A stretch of DNA of 64,000 bases, from positions 6,449,501-6,513,500 of the forward strand of contig NZ_CP029078.1 of assembly GCF_005222485.1 (NCBI RefSeq). Reading direction: 5' to 3'. The stretch is from Streptomyces griseoviridis (GTDB lineage Bacteria; Actinomycetota; Actinomycetes; Streptomycetales; Streptomycetaceae). A program made the position numbers and the translations under genes. Positions 38,066-48,320 of the stretch are shown piece after piece. A model generated the notes under the pieces. It did no database searches, was not told the origin of the DNA, and saw only the letters and a list, made by a program, of their open reading frames with translations. Position 1 is the stretch's first letter; each line of letters starts with the position of its first letter.

Positions 38066-38093
38066 TCAAGGGAGTTGGGAGCAGCGCCGACAA
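38066..38093 (+). promoter_or_regulatory. sigma-WhiG promoter of whiH
   Basis: TCAA (38066-38069), 16 bases, then GCCGACAA (38086-38093). This matches the sigma-WhiG/flagellar consensus TAAA-N16-GCCGATAA and the known dependence of whiH on WhiG. Transcription would start within about a base of GTG 38101. Confidence 0.8.
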
Positions 38094-38100
38094 ATGATCC

Positions 38101-38988
38101 GTGAGTACCCTTGCGCACACCATGATGACCGCCGCCCGCTCCGCAGACTCAGGTCTGGTCGGTCCGGGCGAACTCGACCGCTACCCCTACGCCGACACCC
38201 CTGGCCCCGACCGGGTCGGAATCCCCTCCTGGGAGGGCACGGAATCCGATCTCGGCCGCGTCGGCAGGCGGGCCTCAGGCAGCCGCGGACGCGGGCTGCA
38301 CGGCCAACTCGTCCAACAGCTCGGCCAGATGATCGTCTCGGGCGACCTGGGCGCCGACCGCCCGCTGGTGCCCGAGGAGATCGGCCAGCGCTTCGAGGTG
38401 TCCCGCACCGTCGTCCGCGAGTCGCTCCGCGTCCTTGAGGCCAAGGGCCTGGTCAGCGCCCGCCCGAACGTCGGCACGCGCGTGCGTCCCGTCAGCGACT
38501 GGAACCTCCTCGACCCCGACATCATCGAGTGGCGCGCGTTCGGGCCGCAGCGCGACGACCAGCGCCGTGAGCTGGGCGAGCTGCGCTGGACCATCGAACC
38601 GCTGGCCGCGCGCCTGGCCGCCGGGCACGGCCGTGAGGACGTCCAGCAGCGGCTCGGCGACATGGTCGAGATCATGGGACACGCGATGGGCCAGGGTGAC
38701 GCCCTGACCTTCTCCCGCGCGGACGCCGAGTTCCACGCGCTGCTCATCCAGCTCGCGGGCAACCGGATGCTGGAGCACCTCTCCGGGATCGTCTCGGCCG
38801 CCCTCCAGGTCTCCGGAAGCCCGGTCACCGGCTGCGACCGCCCGAACGAGGTGTCCCTCGGGCACCACGGCAGGATCGTCGACGCGCTCGCCGCGGCCGA
38901 CGGCTGCGCGGCCGAGGTCGCCATGCGCCAACTGCTCACCGTTCACCCCGAGGTGGAGCGCGTGGTGCCCGCCCCGCGCGAGCACTGA
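38101..38988 (+). CDS. whiH: WhiH, GntR-family sporulation regulator
   Basis: Transcription factor needed for sporulation septation in aerial hyphae. 295 residues. An N-terminal arm of about 60 residues, GntR winged helix (GLHGQLVQQLGQMIVSGDLG, EEIGQRFEVSRTVVRESLRVLEAKGLVSARPNVGTRV), then an all-helical FadR/FCD ligand domain (DAEFHALLIQLAGNRML, HHGRIVDALAAAD). Identified by its position immediately upstream of hrdB and its sigma-WhiG promoter. GTG 38101 coincides with the predicted transcription start; ATG 38122/38125 are alternatives. Confidence 0.93.
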   Translation: MSTLAHTMMTAARSADSGLVGPGELDRYPYADTPGPDRVGIPSWEGTESDLGRVGRRASGSRGRGLHGQLVQQLGQMIVSGDLGADRPLVPEEIGQRFEVSRTVVRESLRVLEAKGLVSARPNVGTRVRPVSDWNLLDPDIIEWRAFGPQRDDQRRELGELRWTIEPLAARLAAGHGREDVQQRLGDMVEIMGHAMGQGDALTFSRADAEFHALLIQLAGNRMLEHLSGIVSAALQVSGSPVTGCDRPNEVSLGHHGRIVDALAAADGCAAEVAMRQLLTVHPEVERVVPAPREH

Positions 38989-39053
38989 CCCGCACCGTGG
39001 GCGGCGCGCTCGAAGTCGTCCTGCGGCGCCGCGCGGACGGTGCCGCGTGTCCC

Positions 39054-39095
39054 GTCGGATCCCGCAGGCCCTCCTCGGGTTCTGCGGGGTCCGAC
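39054..39095 (+). terminator. terminator of whiH
   Basis: A 14-bp stem with one mismatch (39054-39067 with 39082-39095) and a 14-base loop. Confidence 0.7.
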
Positions 39096-39267
39096 GCCGC
39101 CATGAGGCGGTAGAACCGTCCGGGATGCCCCAGGCACGGCACCGCACGACCTCCTCTGCCCGTATCTGACCGTTTTTGCGCGCTTACGGGGTGTGACTCG
39201 GGCCACGCAGATTGGGCGTAACACTCGTCGAACCTGCGCGATGACCTAAGAGGTGACCGCCGAGGAG

Positions 39268-39293
39268 GGAATACGGACGCCGGTTTCGGCGCT
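39268..39293 (+). promoter_or_regulatory. sigma-R-like promoter of hrdB
   Basis: GGAAT (39268-39272), 18 bases, then GCT (39291-39293). The sigma-R consensus is GGAAT-N18-GTT. From memory hrdB has a sigma-R dependent promoter in S. coelicolor, raising housekeeping sigma during thiol stress. Confidence 0.55.
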
Positions 39294-39406
39294 GTGCATC
39301 CTCCCGGCACCCGCCCGCACCGTCGGCCCATCCCCAAGCCGGTGGTCGGCTCCTGTCCGCGTGGACGGGGCCGGAAGCCGTTATCCAACGTTCCGAGAGG
39401 TTGTTC

Positions 39407-40945
39407 GTGTCGGCCAGCACATCCCGTACGCTCCCGCCGGAGATCGCCGAGTCCGTCTCTGTCATGGCTCTGATTGAGCGGGGAAAGGCTGAGGGGCAGA
39501 TCGCCGGCGACGATGTGCGTCGGGCCTTCGAAGCTGACCAGATTCCGGCCACTCAGTGGAAGAACGTACTGCGCAGCCTCAACCAGATCCTCGAGGAAGA
39601 GGGTGTGACGCTGATGGTCAGTGCCGCGGAGCCCAAGCGCACCCGAAAGAGCGTCGCAGCGAAGAGTCCGGCCAAGCGCACCGCCACCAAGACGGTCGCG
39701 GCCAAGACGGTGACCACCAAGAAGGCCACCGCCACCGCCACCCCGGGGGCGTCCGCCGCCGACGCCTCGGACGAGGGCGACGCGTCCGCCAGGAAGGCCG
39801 TCGCCAAGAAGGCGGCCGCCAAGAAGACCGCGGCGCCCGCGAAGAAGACCGCCGCCAAGAAGACCGCGGCGAAGAAGACCAGCGCCAAGAAGGACGACGC
39901 CGAGGTCATCGAGGAGGAGGTGCTCGAGGAGACCCCCAAGACCGGTGACGAACCCGAGGGCACCGAGAGCGCGGGCTTCGTGCTCTCCGACGAGGACGAG
40001 GACGACGCGCCGGCCCAGCAGGTCGCCGCCGCGGGCGCCACCGCCGACCCGGTCAAGGACTACCTCAAGCAGATCGGCAAGGTCCCCCTGCTCAACGCGG
40101 AGCAGGAGGTCGAACTCGCCAAACGCATCGAGGCGGGTCTCTTCGCCGAGGACAAGCTCTCCAACGCCGACAAGCTCGCGCCGAAGCTCAAGCGCGAGCT
40201 GGAGATCATCGCCGAGGACGGCCGCCGCGCCAAGAACCACCTGCTGGAGGCCAACCTCCGTCTGGTGGTCTCCCTGGCCAAGCGTTACACCGGTCGCGGC
40301 ATGCTCTTCCTGGACCTCATCCAGGAGGGCAACCTCGGTCTGATCCGCGCGGTGGAGAAGTTCGACTACACCAAGGGCTACAAGTTCTCCACGTACGCAA
40401 CCTGGTGGATCCGGCAGGCCATCACGCGCGCGATGGCCGACCAGGCCCGCACCATCCGTATCCCGGTGCACATGGTCGAGGTCATCAACAAGCTCGCGCG
40501 CGTGCAGCGCCAGATGCTCCAGGACCTGGGCCGTGAGCCCACCCCGGAGGAGCTGGCCAAGGAACTCGACATGACCCCCGAGAAGGTCATCGAGGTCCAG
40601 AAGTACGGCCGCGAGCCGATCTCCCTGCACACCCCGCTGGGTGAAGACGGCGACAGTGAGTTCGGTGACCTCATCGAGGACTCCGAGGCGGTCGTCCCGG
40701 CCGACGCGGTCAGCTTCACGCTGCTCCAGGAGCAGCTGCACTCGGTCCTCGACACCCTCTCCGAGCGCGAGGCGGGCGTCGTCTCGATGCGTTTCGGTCT
40801 CACCGACGGTCAGCCGAAGACCCTCGACGAGATCGGCAAGGTGTACGGAGTCACCCGGGAGCGGATTCGTCAGATCGAGTCGAAGACGATGTCGAAGCTG
40901 CGGCACCCGTCGCGTTCGCAGGTTCTGCGCGACTACCTCGACTGA
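39407..40945 (+). CDS. hrdB: HrdB, principal sigma factor of RNA polymerase
   Basis: The essential housekeeping sigma-70. 512 residues. A conserved N-terminal block ([28 protein letters not shown]) is followed by the Streptomyces-specific Lys/Ala-rich arm (repeated AAKK units, residues about 75-165), an acidic stretch, and region 1.2 ([16 protein letters not shown]). Then come region 2 ([47 protein letters not shown]), region 3 and region 4 ([19 protein letters not shown]). GTG 39407 has GAGAGG upstream; TTG 39401 is in frame but lies too close to it. Confidence 0.98.
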   Translation: MSASTSRTLPPEIAESVSVMALIERGKAEGQIAGDDVRRAFEADQIPATQWKNVLRSLNQILEEEGVTLMVSAAEPKRTRKSVAAKSPAKRTATKTVAAKTVTTKKATATATPGASAADASDEGDASARKAVAKKAAAKKTAAPAKKTAAKKTAAKKTSAKKDDAEVIEEEVLEETPKTGDEPEGTESAGFVLSDEDEDDAPAQQVAAAGATADPVKDYLKQIGKVPLLNAEQEVELAKRIEAGLFAEDKLSNADKLAPKLKRELEIIAEDGRRAKNHLLEANLRLVVSLAKRYTGRGMLFLDLIQEGNLGLIRAVEKFDYTKGYKFSTYATWWIRQAITRAMADQARTIRIPVHMVEVINKLARVQRQMLQDLGREPTPEELAKELDMTPEKVIEVQKYGREPISLHTPLGEDGDSEFGDLIEDSEAVVPADAVSFTLLQEQLHSVLDTLSEREAGVVSMRFGLTDGQPKTLDEIGKVYGVTRERIRQIESKTMSKLRHPSRSQVLRDYLD

Positions 40946-40965
40946 CCCGTCCCGACAGGCCGCGC

Positions 40966-40997
40966 AAGGCCCGGTTCCCCGTGGGGAGCCGGGCCTT
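40966..40997 (+). terminator. terminator of hrdB
   Basis: Stem of 15 pairs (40966-40980 with 40983-40997), one of them G-U, very tight loop. Confidence 0.85.
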
Positions 40998-41078
40998 CGC
41001 GCGCCCGGCGAGGGTGCGCGGCGCGGCGGACTGGACCACTCTGGGTGTCTCATGACCACCCCAGAGTGAGGAGCGTGC

Positions 41079-41942
41079 ATGCGCCGTCCGTCTGTCCGGG
41101 CCCTGGCCCGGCCGCTGGCCCTGGTGGCCGCGGTGACCGCCATACCGTTGCTTTCGGCCGCCCCCGTCTCCGCCGACGTGGTGGTCGGCGGGTTCGCGAT
41201 CGACGTCTCGCAAGCCCCGTGGACGGTCGCCCTCTCCAGCCGTGACCGATTCGGGGGTACGCGAGCGGGACAGTTCTGCGGGGGAGTGGTGGTGGGCCGT
41301 ACGACGGTGCTCACCGCGGCCCACTGCATGGGTGACGACGTCCTGGGGGCGCCCCCGAACAAGGTGAAGGACCTCAAGGTCATCACGGGGCGTACCGACC
41401 TGGTCTCCGATCAGGGACAGGAGATCCCGGTGCGCGACGTCCGGGTGAATCCCGGCTACGACAGCGAGAGCAACGCCGGGGACTTCGCCGTGCTCACCCT
41501 CGCCGAGCCGGTCCCGCAGAACGCCGTCATCGGGATGGCGGCGTCCGGCGACGCCGCGTACGAGCCCGGGACCAGGGCCCAGGTCACCGGGTGGGGCGAT
41601 GTCAGCGGGGGCGGCGACTACGCGCGCACCCTGCACGCCGCGCACGTGCACGTGCTGCCCGACGACCGCTGCCGCACGGCGTACCCGGGCAGCGCCGACG
41701 GTACCTACCGGCCCGACAGCATGGTCTGTGCCGGGGAGGCGTCAGGGGGCCGGGACGCCTGCCAGGGGGACAGCGGTGGGCCGCTGGTCGCCGACGGCAA
41801 GCTGATCGGCCTGGTGTCCTGGGGGAGCGGCTGCGGCCGCGCCGGCAGCCCAGGCGTCTACACGCGCGTCTCCGTCGCCGTGGAAGCGGTGGAGACGCAG
41901 ACGCGTGCGGCAGGCGCCGCGAGAGCCTCTGGGGGCCGCTGA
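41079..41942 (+). CDS. secreted trypsin-like serine protease (S1A)
   Basis: 287 residues. A Sec signal peptide (RRPSVRALARPLALVAAVTAIPLLSAAPVSA) precedes the mature start VVVGGFAID. Triad: His in VLTAAHCMG, Asp in NAGDFAVLTL, Ser in CQGDSGGPLV. The Asp of RDACQGDSGGP is the S1-pocket acid of trypsin, predicting cleavage after Arg/Lys. Cysteine pairs fit S1A disulphides. ATG 41079 is preceded by GAGGAG. Ends at a strong bidirectional hairpin. Confidence 0.93.
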   Translation: MRRPSVRALARPLALVAAVTAIPLLSAAPVSADVVVGGFAIDVSQAPWTVALSSRDRFGGTRAGQFCGGVVVGRTTVLTAAHCMGDDVLGAPPNKVKDLKVITGRTDLVSDQGQEIPVRDVRVNPGYDSESNAGDFAVLTLAEPVPQNAVIGMAASGDAAYEPGTRAQVTGWGDVSGGGDYARTLHAAHVHVLPDDRCRTAYPGSADGTYRPDSMVCAGEASGGRDACQGDSGGPLVADGKLIGLVSWGSGCGRAGSPGVYTRVSVAVEAVETQTRAAGAARASGGR

Positions 41943-41971
41943 CGGCGTCTGAGAGGCATCCGGAACGAGCG

Positions 41972-42011
41972 CGGGCGGCGCGGTCCCTGAAAGCAGGGGC
42001 CGCGCCGCCCG
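41972..42011. terminator. bidirectional terminator
   Basis: 18-bp stem with one G-U pair (41972-41989 with 41994-42011) and an AAAG loop, between the convergent protease and DUF7455-type genes. Confidence 0.9.
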
Positions 42012-42055
42012 TGTCGCCGGCCTGGGCCGGTGCTGGCTCGTCGTGGATGCGAGTG

Positions 42056-42289
42056 TCAGCGCTCTTCTTCTGCGGAGGAGGAGGACGGAACGGTCGTCAG
42101 GCGTTCCGATTCGTCCTGTATCTCAGCGGCGATCTTCTTGAGTTCCGGCTCGAACTTGCGACCGTGGTGGGCGCAGAAGAGCAGTTCGCCACCGCTGAGC
42201 AAGACGACGCGCAGGTATGCCTGGGCGCCGCAGCGGTCGCAGCGGTCTGCCGCGGTCAGCGGGCTCGCGGGGGTCAGAACAGTAGTCAC
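42056..42289 (-). CDS. small zinc-ribbon protein (DUF7455 type)
   Basis: 77 residues with CDRCGAQAYLRVVLLSGGELLFCAHHGRKFEPEL: a CxxC and a CxHH that could bind zinc. Conserved beside hrdB in Streptomyces; function unknown. ATG 42289 follows GAAGAGGCGAC on the minus strand. Confidence 0.85.
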   Translation of the reverse strand: MTTVLTPASPLTAADRCDRCGAQAYLRVVLLSGGELLFCAHHGRKFEPELKKIAAEIQDESERLTTVPSSSSAEEER

Positions 42290-42730
42290 GTCGCCTCTTC
42301 TCTAGCTCGACGAGCTGTCGTACCAGGGTCAACATCCAACCAGCCCCCAAACGTTCCCGCTCGGGGCTTTTCCTCGAAAAAATCTTTCGAGGCCGGCTGA
42401 CTGCTGCCGGTGGCGGCGAATGTGCCGTGTTGCGTGTCCATGTGTCTTACGGGGTGGTGCTGTCTGTCTTCGTCCGTCCTCCCGGCCGGCTTGCCGGTTT
42501 GTTGATGAGGACGTGCCCGGAGCCTAAATGGTTCATGCCCCGAAGGGAACGTGATATGTACTTCACCCCAACGAGGGATCGAACAGGTATGCGACGCTGG
42601 ACTAGTCTCTTGACGGGACGAGGGTGGCGTTACAACGGCTCTACCAGGCCTCGGTACCCTCTTGGCGGCGATCCAAGCCGCGCCCTTACCCAGAAGGGCC
42701 CCACCTGAAATTCAGCGAGGAGCGAACCGC
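42290..42730. other. 441-bp parE upstream region
   Basis: Contains an inverted repeat at 42372-42392, and TTGACG (42610-42615) with TACAAC (42631-42636) as a weak promoter candidate (15-base spacing). No gene supported. Confidence 0.5.
42372..42392. promoter_or_regulatory. inverted repeat CCTCGAAA-N5-TTTCGAGG
   Basis: Perfect 8-bp arms (42372-42379, 42385-42392) in AT-rich sequence between two divergent genes. Could be an operator or a terminator-like hairpin. Confidence 0.5.
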
Positions 42731-44854
<2,124 letters not shown>

Positions 44855-44924
44855 GCGCGGTGCGACCCTTGGTGATCGGTCCTTGACCTTGGTCGAGGAT
44901 GTCGCCGAGGGGCGAGGGGTCGAA

Positions 44925-44952
44925 TGCCGAGCGCTGGGTGCCGAGTGCTGGG
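44925..44952. repeat. 14-bp tandem repeat, 2 copies
   Basis: TGCCGAGCGCTGGG and TGCCGAGTGCTGGG, adjacent, downstream of parE. Confidence 0.9.
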
Positions 44953-45052
44953 TGCCCGGCCTGAGTGGTACTCGGCCTGATGCGGAAGCGGTCCTGGAGG
45001 CCGGGCCGTCCGACGGTCTGGAAGGGCCCGGGGAGCCCGGGAGCAGTGGTCA

Positions 45053-45087
45053 GGAGTGGGGCGGGACGCCGAGTCCCGCCCCACTCC
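45053..45087 (+). terminator. terminator of parE
   Basis: Perfect 15-bp stem (45053-45067 with 45073-45087), 5-base loop; about 200 bp after the parE stop. Confidence 0.85.
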
Positions 45088-45170
45088 CGTCTCCCCCCGT
45101 TCCTCGCTCCCGTCCCGCGATCTCGCCTGGTCAAAGCCGTCGTCCGTCCGCACCCGCGGCTGATCCGACC

Positions 45171-45202
45171 CGGTGATCTCCACCCGCGGGTGGAGATCAC
45201 CG
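45171..45202. promoter_or_regulatory. 32-bp perfect palindrome, candidate operator
   Basis: Arm CGGTGATCTCCACCCG (45171-45186) is followed at once by its exact reverse complement (45187-45202). Located 60 bp upstream of TAGCGT (45262-45267) and 124 bp before the membrane-protein/kinase/regulator operon, so a plausible target of that operon's LuxR-type regulator. Confidence 0.6.
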
Positions 45203-45261
45203 AGGCGTGGGATCCACCCACGATCCACCCCAGCGCCGATCTCCCGGCCCGCGCGGCTCCG

Positions 45262-45267
45262 TAGCGT
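45262..45267 (+). promoter_or_regulatory. candidate -10 box, two-component operon
   Basis: TAGCGT, about 58 bp before ATG 45326. Confidence 0.4.
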
Positions 45268-45325
45268 CTGTGGTGTCGGCAGCACCCGCCGCCGACACCA
45301 CTCCCTCTCGCTCACGGAGGCTCTG

Positions 45326-45850
45326 ATGTCCGGGCTTGTCAACGCGCTCGTGATAGCGGCCGTCGTCGTTCTGGTGATTGTGCGGCAGTTCCGCGCGCAG
45401 CCGATCGGCACCGGGCGGCGCTGGTGGCTCCTGCCCGTGATCCTCGGTTTCGTGGCGCTGCGCGAACCGGGTCTCGTCGACAGCCACCACCCCACGACCT
45501 CCGTGACCCTCCTCGCCGTGGAACTGCTGGTGGGCCTCGCTATCGGAGCGGGCTGGGCCTGGACCACCCGCATATGGACCGAGCCCGACGGCACGGTCTG
45601 GAGCAAGAGCACGAAGACGAGCGTGGCCGTCTGGACCGTCGGCATCGCCGTGCGCGTCGGCCTCTACGCCCTCGGCTCGGCCCTCGGCGTGCACCAGCAC
45701 AGCTCGGCCCTGCTCGTCGCCCTCGCCGCGACCCTCCTGGTCCGCTCCGGAATCCTGTACTGGCGGTCCCAGTCCCTCACCACGGCGACCGGTGCCGGCC
45801 CGGCGTACGGTGACCGCATGGCCCGCCCTGCCCGGAAGGAGCGTGTGTGA
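45326..45850 (+). CDS. membrane protein, DUF1453/CcdC-like
   Basis: 174 residues with about four membrane helices (VNALVIAAVVVLVIVRQF, WWLLPVILGFVAL, VTLLAVELLVGLAIGAGWAW, SSALLVALAATLLVRSGI). CGGAGG precedes ATG 45326. Its stop overlaps the kinase GTG by 4 bases, so translation is coupled. Perhaps senses or modulates the envelope signal for the kinase. Confidence 0.8.
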   Translation: MSGLVNALVIAAVVVLVIVRQFRAQPIGTGRRWWLLPVILGFVALREPGLVDSHHPTTSVTLLAVELLVGLAIGAGWAWTTRIWTEPDGTVWSKSTKTSVAVWTVGIAVRVGLYALGSALGVHQHSSALLVALAATLLVRSGILYWRSQSLTTATGAGPAYGDRMARPARKERV

Positions 45851-46995
45851 CGCGGAACGCGTGGACGCGCTGGCCCTCACCTGAGGCGCTGGGACGGGCG
45901 GGAGTCACCCCGCCCAGGCGCCTGCTCGCCTGGGTCGTGCGGCTCCTTGTCCTCGGCGTGCTGCTGGGAGGCGTCTTCAGCAGCAGCCGTGCCCACGGCT
46001 GGGACGCCCTCATCGGCGTCGGCGTGGTCCTCCTGGCGGCGGCGACCGGCTGGTCGTTCTTCCGGACCACGCTCCAGCACCGCCTGTGGCCGTCCCTGGC
46101 GGCCGTACTGCTGCTCGAGGCCGTCGCCATCCCTGCCCACAGCTCCGGATTCCGGCTGCTGGCCCTGGCCGTCTGGTGCGGCTGCGTCGTCATCGCACTG
46201 GAACGGCTGCCGCTCGTCGCCGGTCTGCCGGTCGTCGCGGTGGGGCTCGGTCTGTACGGCGCCGTCAACAACGACAGCCCGTTGACCACCGTCATCACCG
46301 GAGTGGCGCTCGCCCTCGGCGGGTACACGCTGCGCCTGGACGCCGAGGCCAGGGGCGGGGCGCAGCGGCTGCTCGCCCAGGAGCGGGCGGCGCGGGCGGC
46401 GGAGGCGGAGTCGGCGGCGCTCGCGGAGCGGGCCAGGATCGCCCGCGAGATCCACGACGTCCTGGCCCACAGCCTCTCGGCGCAGCTCGTGCACCTGGAG
46501 GCGGCCAGGCTGCTGATCGAGCGGGGCGCCGGCCGGGAGCAGGTCCTCGACCGGGTGGTGGCGGCGCGCGGCATGGCGAGGGACGGTCTGGAGGAGACCC
46601 GGCAGGCGCTCTCCGCGCTCCGCGGTGAGCTGACCCCGCTGGAGGAGTTTTTGACGCAGTTGGTCGGTACGGCGGCGGCCGAGGTCGCCGTCACGGGGGA
46701 ACGCAGACCCCTGACGGCCGAGGCGTCGCAGGCCGTTCGCAGGGTCGCCCAGGAGGCGCTGACCAACGTCCGCAAGCACGCGCCGGGGGCCAAGGTGCGG
46801 CTGCGGCTCGACTACGGCGAGCAGCAAGTCACGCTCGACGTGCGGGACTCCGGAGGGCCGCCGGGCGAACTGGCGGTGGCCGGCGCCGGGTACGGTCTGC
46901 TGGGCATGCGGGAGCGTGCCGAGTTGCTGGGCGGTTCGCTGGAGGCCGGCCCGGGTGAGGAGGGGTTCGTGGTGACGCTGAAGGTGCCCGCGTGA
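45847..46995 (+). CDS. NarL-type sensor histidine kinase
   Basis: 382 residues. Several N-terminal membrane helices, a short coiled coil (LLAQERAARAAEAESAALAERARIA), the HisKA_3 site with His203 in REIHDVLAHSLSAQLVHLE, and a HATPase domain (ALTNVRKHAP, DVRDSGGPPG, GYGLLGMRERAELLGG). No periplasmic sensor domain, so an intramembrane sensor. Overlaps both neighbours by 4 bases. Confidence 0.9.
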   Translation: MTRNAWTRWPSPEALGRAGVTPPRRLLAWVVRLLVLGVLLGGVFSSSRAHGWDALIGVGVVLLAAATGWSFFRTTLQHRLWPSLAAVLLLEAVAIPAHSSGFRLLALAVWCGCVVIALERLPLVAGLPVVAVGLGLYGAVNNDSPLTTVITGVALALGGYTLRLDAEARGGAQRLLAQERAARAAEAESAALAERARIAREIHDVLAHSLSAQLVHLEAARLLIERGAGREQVLDRVVAARGMARDGLEETRQALSALRGELTPLEEFLTQLVGTAAAEVAVTGERRPLTAEASQAVRRVAQEALTNVRKHAPGAKVRLRLDYGEQQVTLDVRDSGGPPGELAVAGAGYGLLGMRERAELLGGSLEAGPGEEGFVVTLKVPA

Positions 46996-47675
46996 CGGAA
47001 GCCGCGGAGAAGTCGGCCCGGGTGGTGGTCGCCGACGACCAGACCATCGTCCGCGAGGGCATCGTGATGCTGCTGGGGCTGCTGCCCGGCATCGAGGTCG
47101 TGGGCGCCGCGGGCGACGGCATCGAGGCCGTCCGGCTGGTCGCCGAACTGGCCCCGGACGTCGTGCTGATGGACCTGCGCATGCCCCGCTGCGACGGGGT
47201 CGAGGCGACCAGGCGCATCCGCGCGGAGTACCCGGGGACGCAGGTCGTGGTGCTGACCACGTTCGGGGACGACGACTCGCTGTTCTCGGCGCTGCGCGCG
47301 GGAGCACGCGGATATCTCACCAAGGACGCGGGCGGGGATGAGATCGTGCGGGCGGTGCGCAGCGTGCTCTCCGGGGAGGCCGGTCTGTCGCCGAGCATCC
47401 AACTCCGGCTGCTGGAGCGGCTGTCGGAGCCGGAACCGCCCACGGTGACGGTGGTGGCCGAGCCGCCCGACGGGCTGACCACGCGCGAGATCGAGGTGCT
47501 GGTGCTGATCGCCGAGGGCCTCAGCAACCAGGAGATCGCCCGCCAACTGCACGTCTCCACCGCGACGGTGAAGACCCACATCAACAACCTGTTCGCGAAG
47601 ACGGGGCTCAAGGACCGTGCGCAGGCGGTGCGTTACGCGTACGCGAAACGACTCGCCCGCCCACCAGTGAATTGA
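46992..47675 (+). CDS. NarL/LuxR-family response regulator
   Basis: 227 residues. Receiver with Asp15-Asp16 and phospho-acceptor Asp61 (VVLMDLRMPRCDG) and a switch Lys in YLTKDAGG. LuxR helix-turn-helix LTTREIEVLVLIAEGLSNQEIARQLHVSTATVKTHINNL. Partner of the upstream kinase. Likely binds the 32-bp palindrome upstream of its operon (inference). Confidence 0.93.
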   Translation: MTEAAEKSARVVVADDQTIVREGIVMLLGLLPGIEVVGAAGDGIEAVRLVAELAPDVVLMDLRMPRCDGVEATRRIRAEYPGTQVVVLTTFGDDDSLFSALRAGARGYLTKDAGGDEIVRAVRSVLSGEAGLSPSIQLRLLERLSEPEPPTVTVVAEPPDGLTTREIEVLVLIAEGLSNQEIARQLHVSTATVKTHINNLFAKTGLKDRAQAVRYAYAKRLARPPVN

Positions 47676-47699
47676 GTCACCTGATGGGGTGAAGAGGCC

Positions 47700-47726
47700 C
47701 GGGAAGATGTGTCGGGGATCTTCCCG
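47700..47726 (+). terminator. terminator of the two-component operon
   Basis: CGGGAAGAT (47700-47708) with ATCTTCCCG (47718-47726), 9-base loop, followed by TTCTGT. Confidence 0.7.
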
Positions 47727-47744
47727 TTCTGTCCATCCTTGGGT

Positions 47745-48320
47745 ATGCAGTCAAGTAACGGTCGCTCCCGCGGAGGCGGGAGCGCCGAGAGTTCGGCGAG
47801 TCAGGCCCAGCAGCAGGTGGGCCGCCAGCGCAGCCCCATCGAACCATCCGAAGGAGCCGGGTACGACGACCCCTGGTACGACGCACTCGCCTCCGGCTGG
47901 GGCGAGTTGGCCGGAACCGGCGGTCCCGCGCCGCTGCCCACACCCGAGGTCGTGCCACCCCGCCCGACGGCCGCCGAGCAGGCCGCCGCCACGGCCGACA
48001 TCTACCTGGAAGTCCAGCGCAGCGCGGCCTTCCGTGAAGTCCGCAGCAGGTACCGGAGGTTCGTGGTGCCGGCCTGCGCGATCTTCTTCTCCTGGTACGT
48101 GGCGTACGTGGTGACGGCGACGGCGGCGCCCGGTCTGATGGCGGTGCGCGTGGTCGGTTCGGTGAACGTGGCGATGGTCGCGGGCCTCGGGCAGTTCCTC
48201 AGCACCTTCGTGCTCGCCTGGGCCTACGCCCGGCACGCGCGGCTGCGCCGGGACCGGGCCGCGCTCGAACTGCGGTGGGACACACAGGAAATGACGCGCG
48301 GCCTGCGGGGCGGTGCCTGA
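47745..48320 (+). CDS. DUF485 membrane protein
   Basis: 191 residues. A disordered Ser/Gly/Pro-rich N-terminus (about 95 residues, longer than usual) and a DUF485 domain with two membrane helices (FVVPACAIFFSWYVAYVVTATA and AMVAGLGQFLSTFVLAWAYARH). DUF485 proteins accompany ActP-type acetate symporters (YjcH in E. coli), exactly as here: the stop overlaps the symporter start by one base. Confidence 0.85.
   Translation: MQSSNGRSRGGGSAESSASQAQQQVGRQRSPIEPSEGAGYDDPWYDALASGWGELAGTGGPAPLPTPEVVPPRPTAAEQAAATADIYLEVQRSAAFREVRSRYRRFVVPACAIFFSWYVAYVVTATAAPGLMAVRVVGSVNVAMVAGLGQFLSTFVLAWAYARHARLRRDRAALELRWDTQEMTRGLRGGA

Larger units (their letters stand above)
38989..39406. other. 418-bp hrdB promoter region
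   Basis: Holds the whiH terminator, then about 300 bp of regulatory sequence for hrdB. GTGTGACTC near 39191 could belong to a vegetative promoter, and a sigma-R-like promoter lies at 39268-39293. No gene. Confidence 0.6.
44855..45325. other. 471-bp gap, parE to two-component operon
   Basis: Carries a tandem 14-bp repeat, the terminator, a 32-bp palindrome (45171-45202) and a -10 candidate TAGCGT (45262-45267). No gene supported. Confidence 0.6.

Noticed and set aside
42580..42600. GGATCGAACAGGTATGCGA upstream of parE as an SOS box
   Set aside because: Only the left half (TCGAAC) matches; the right half does not resemble GTTCGA.
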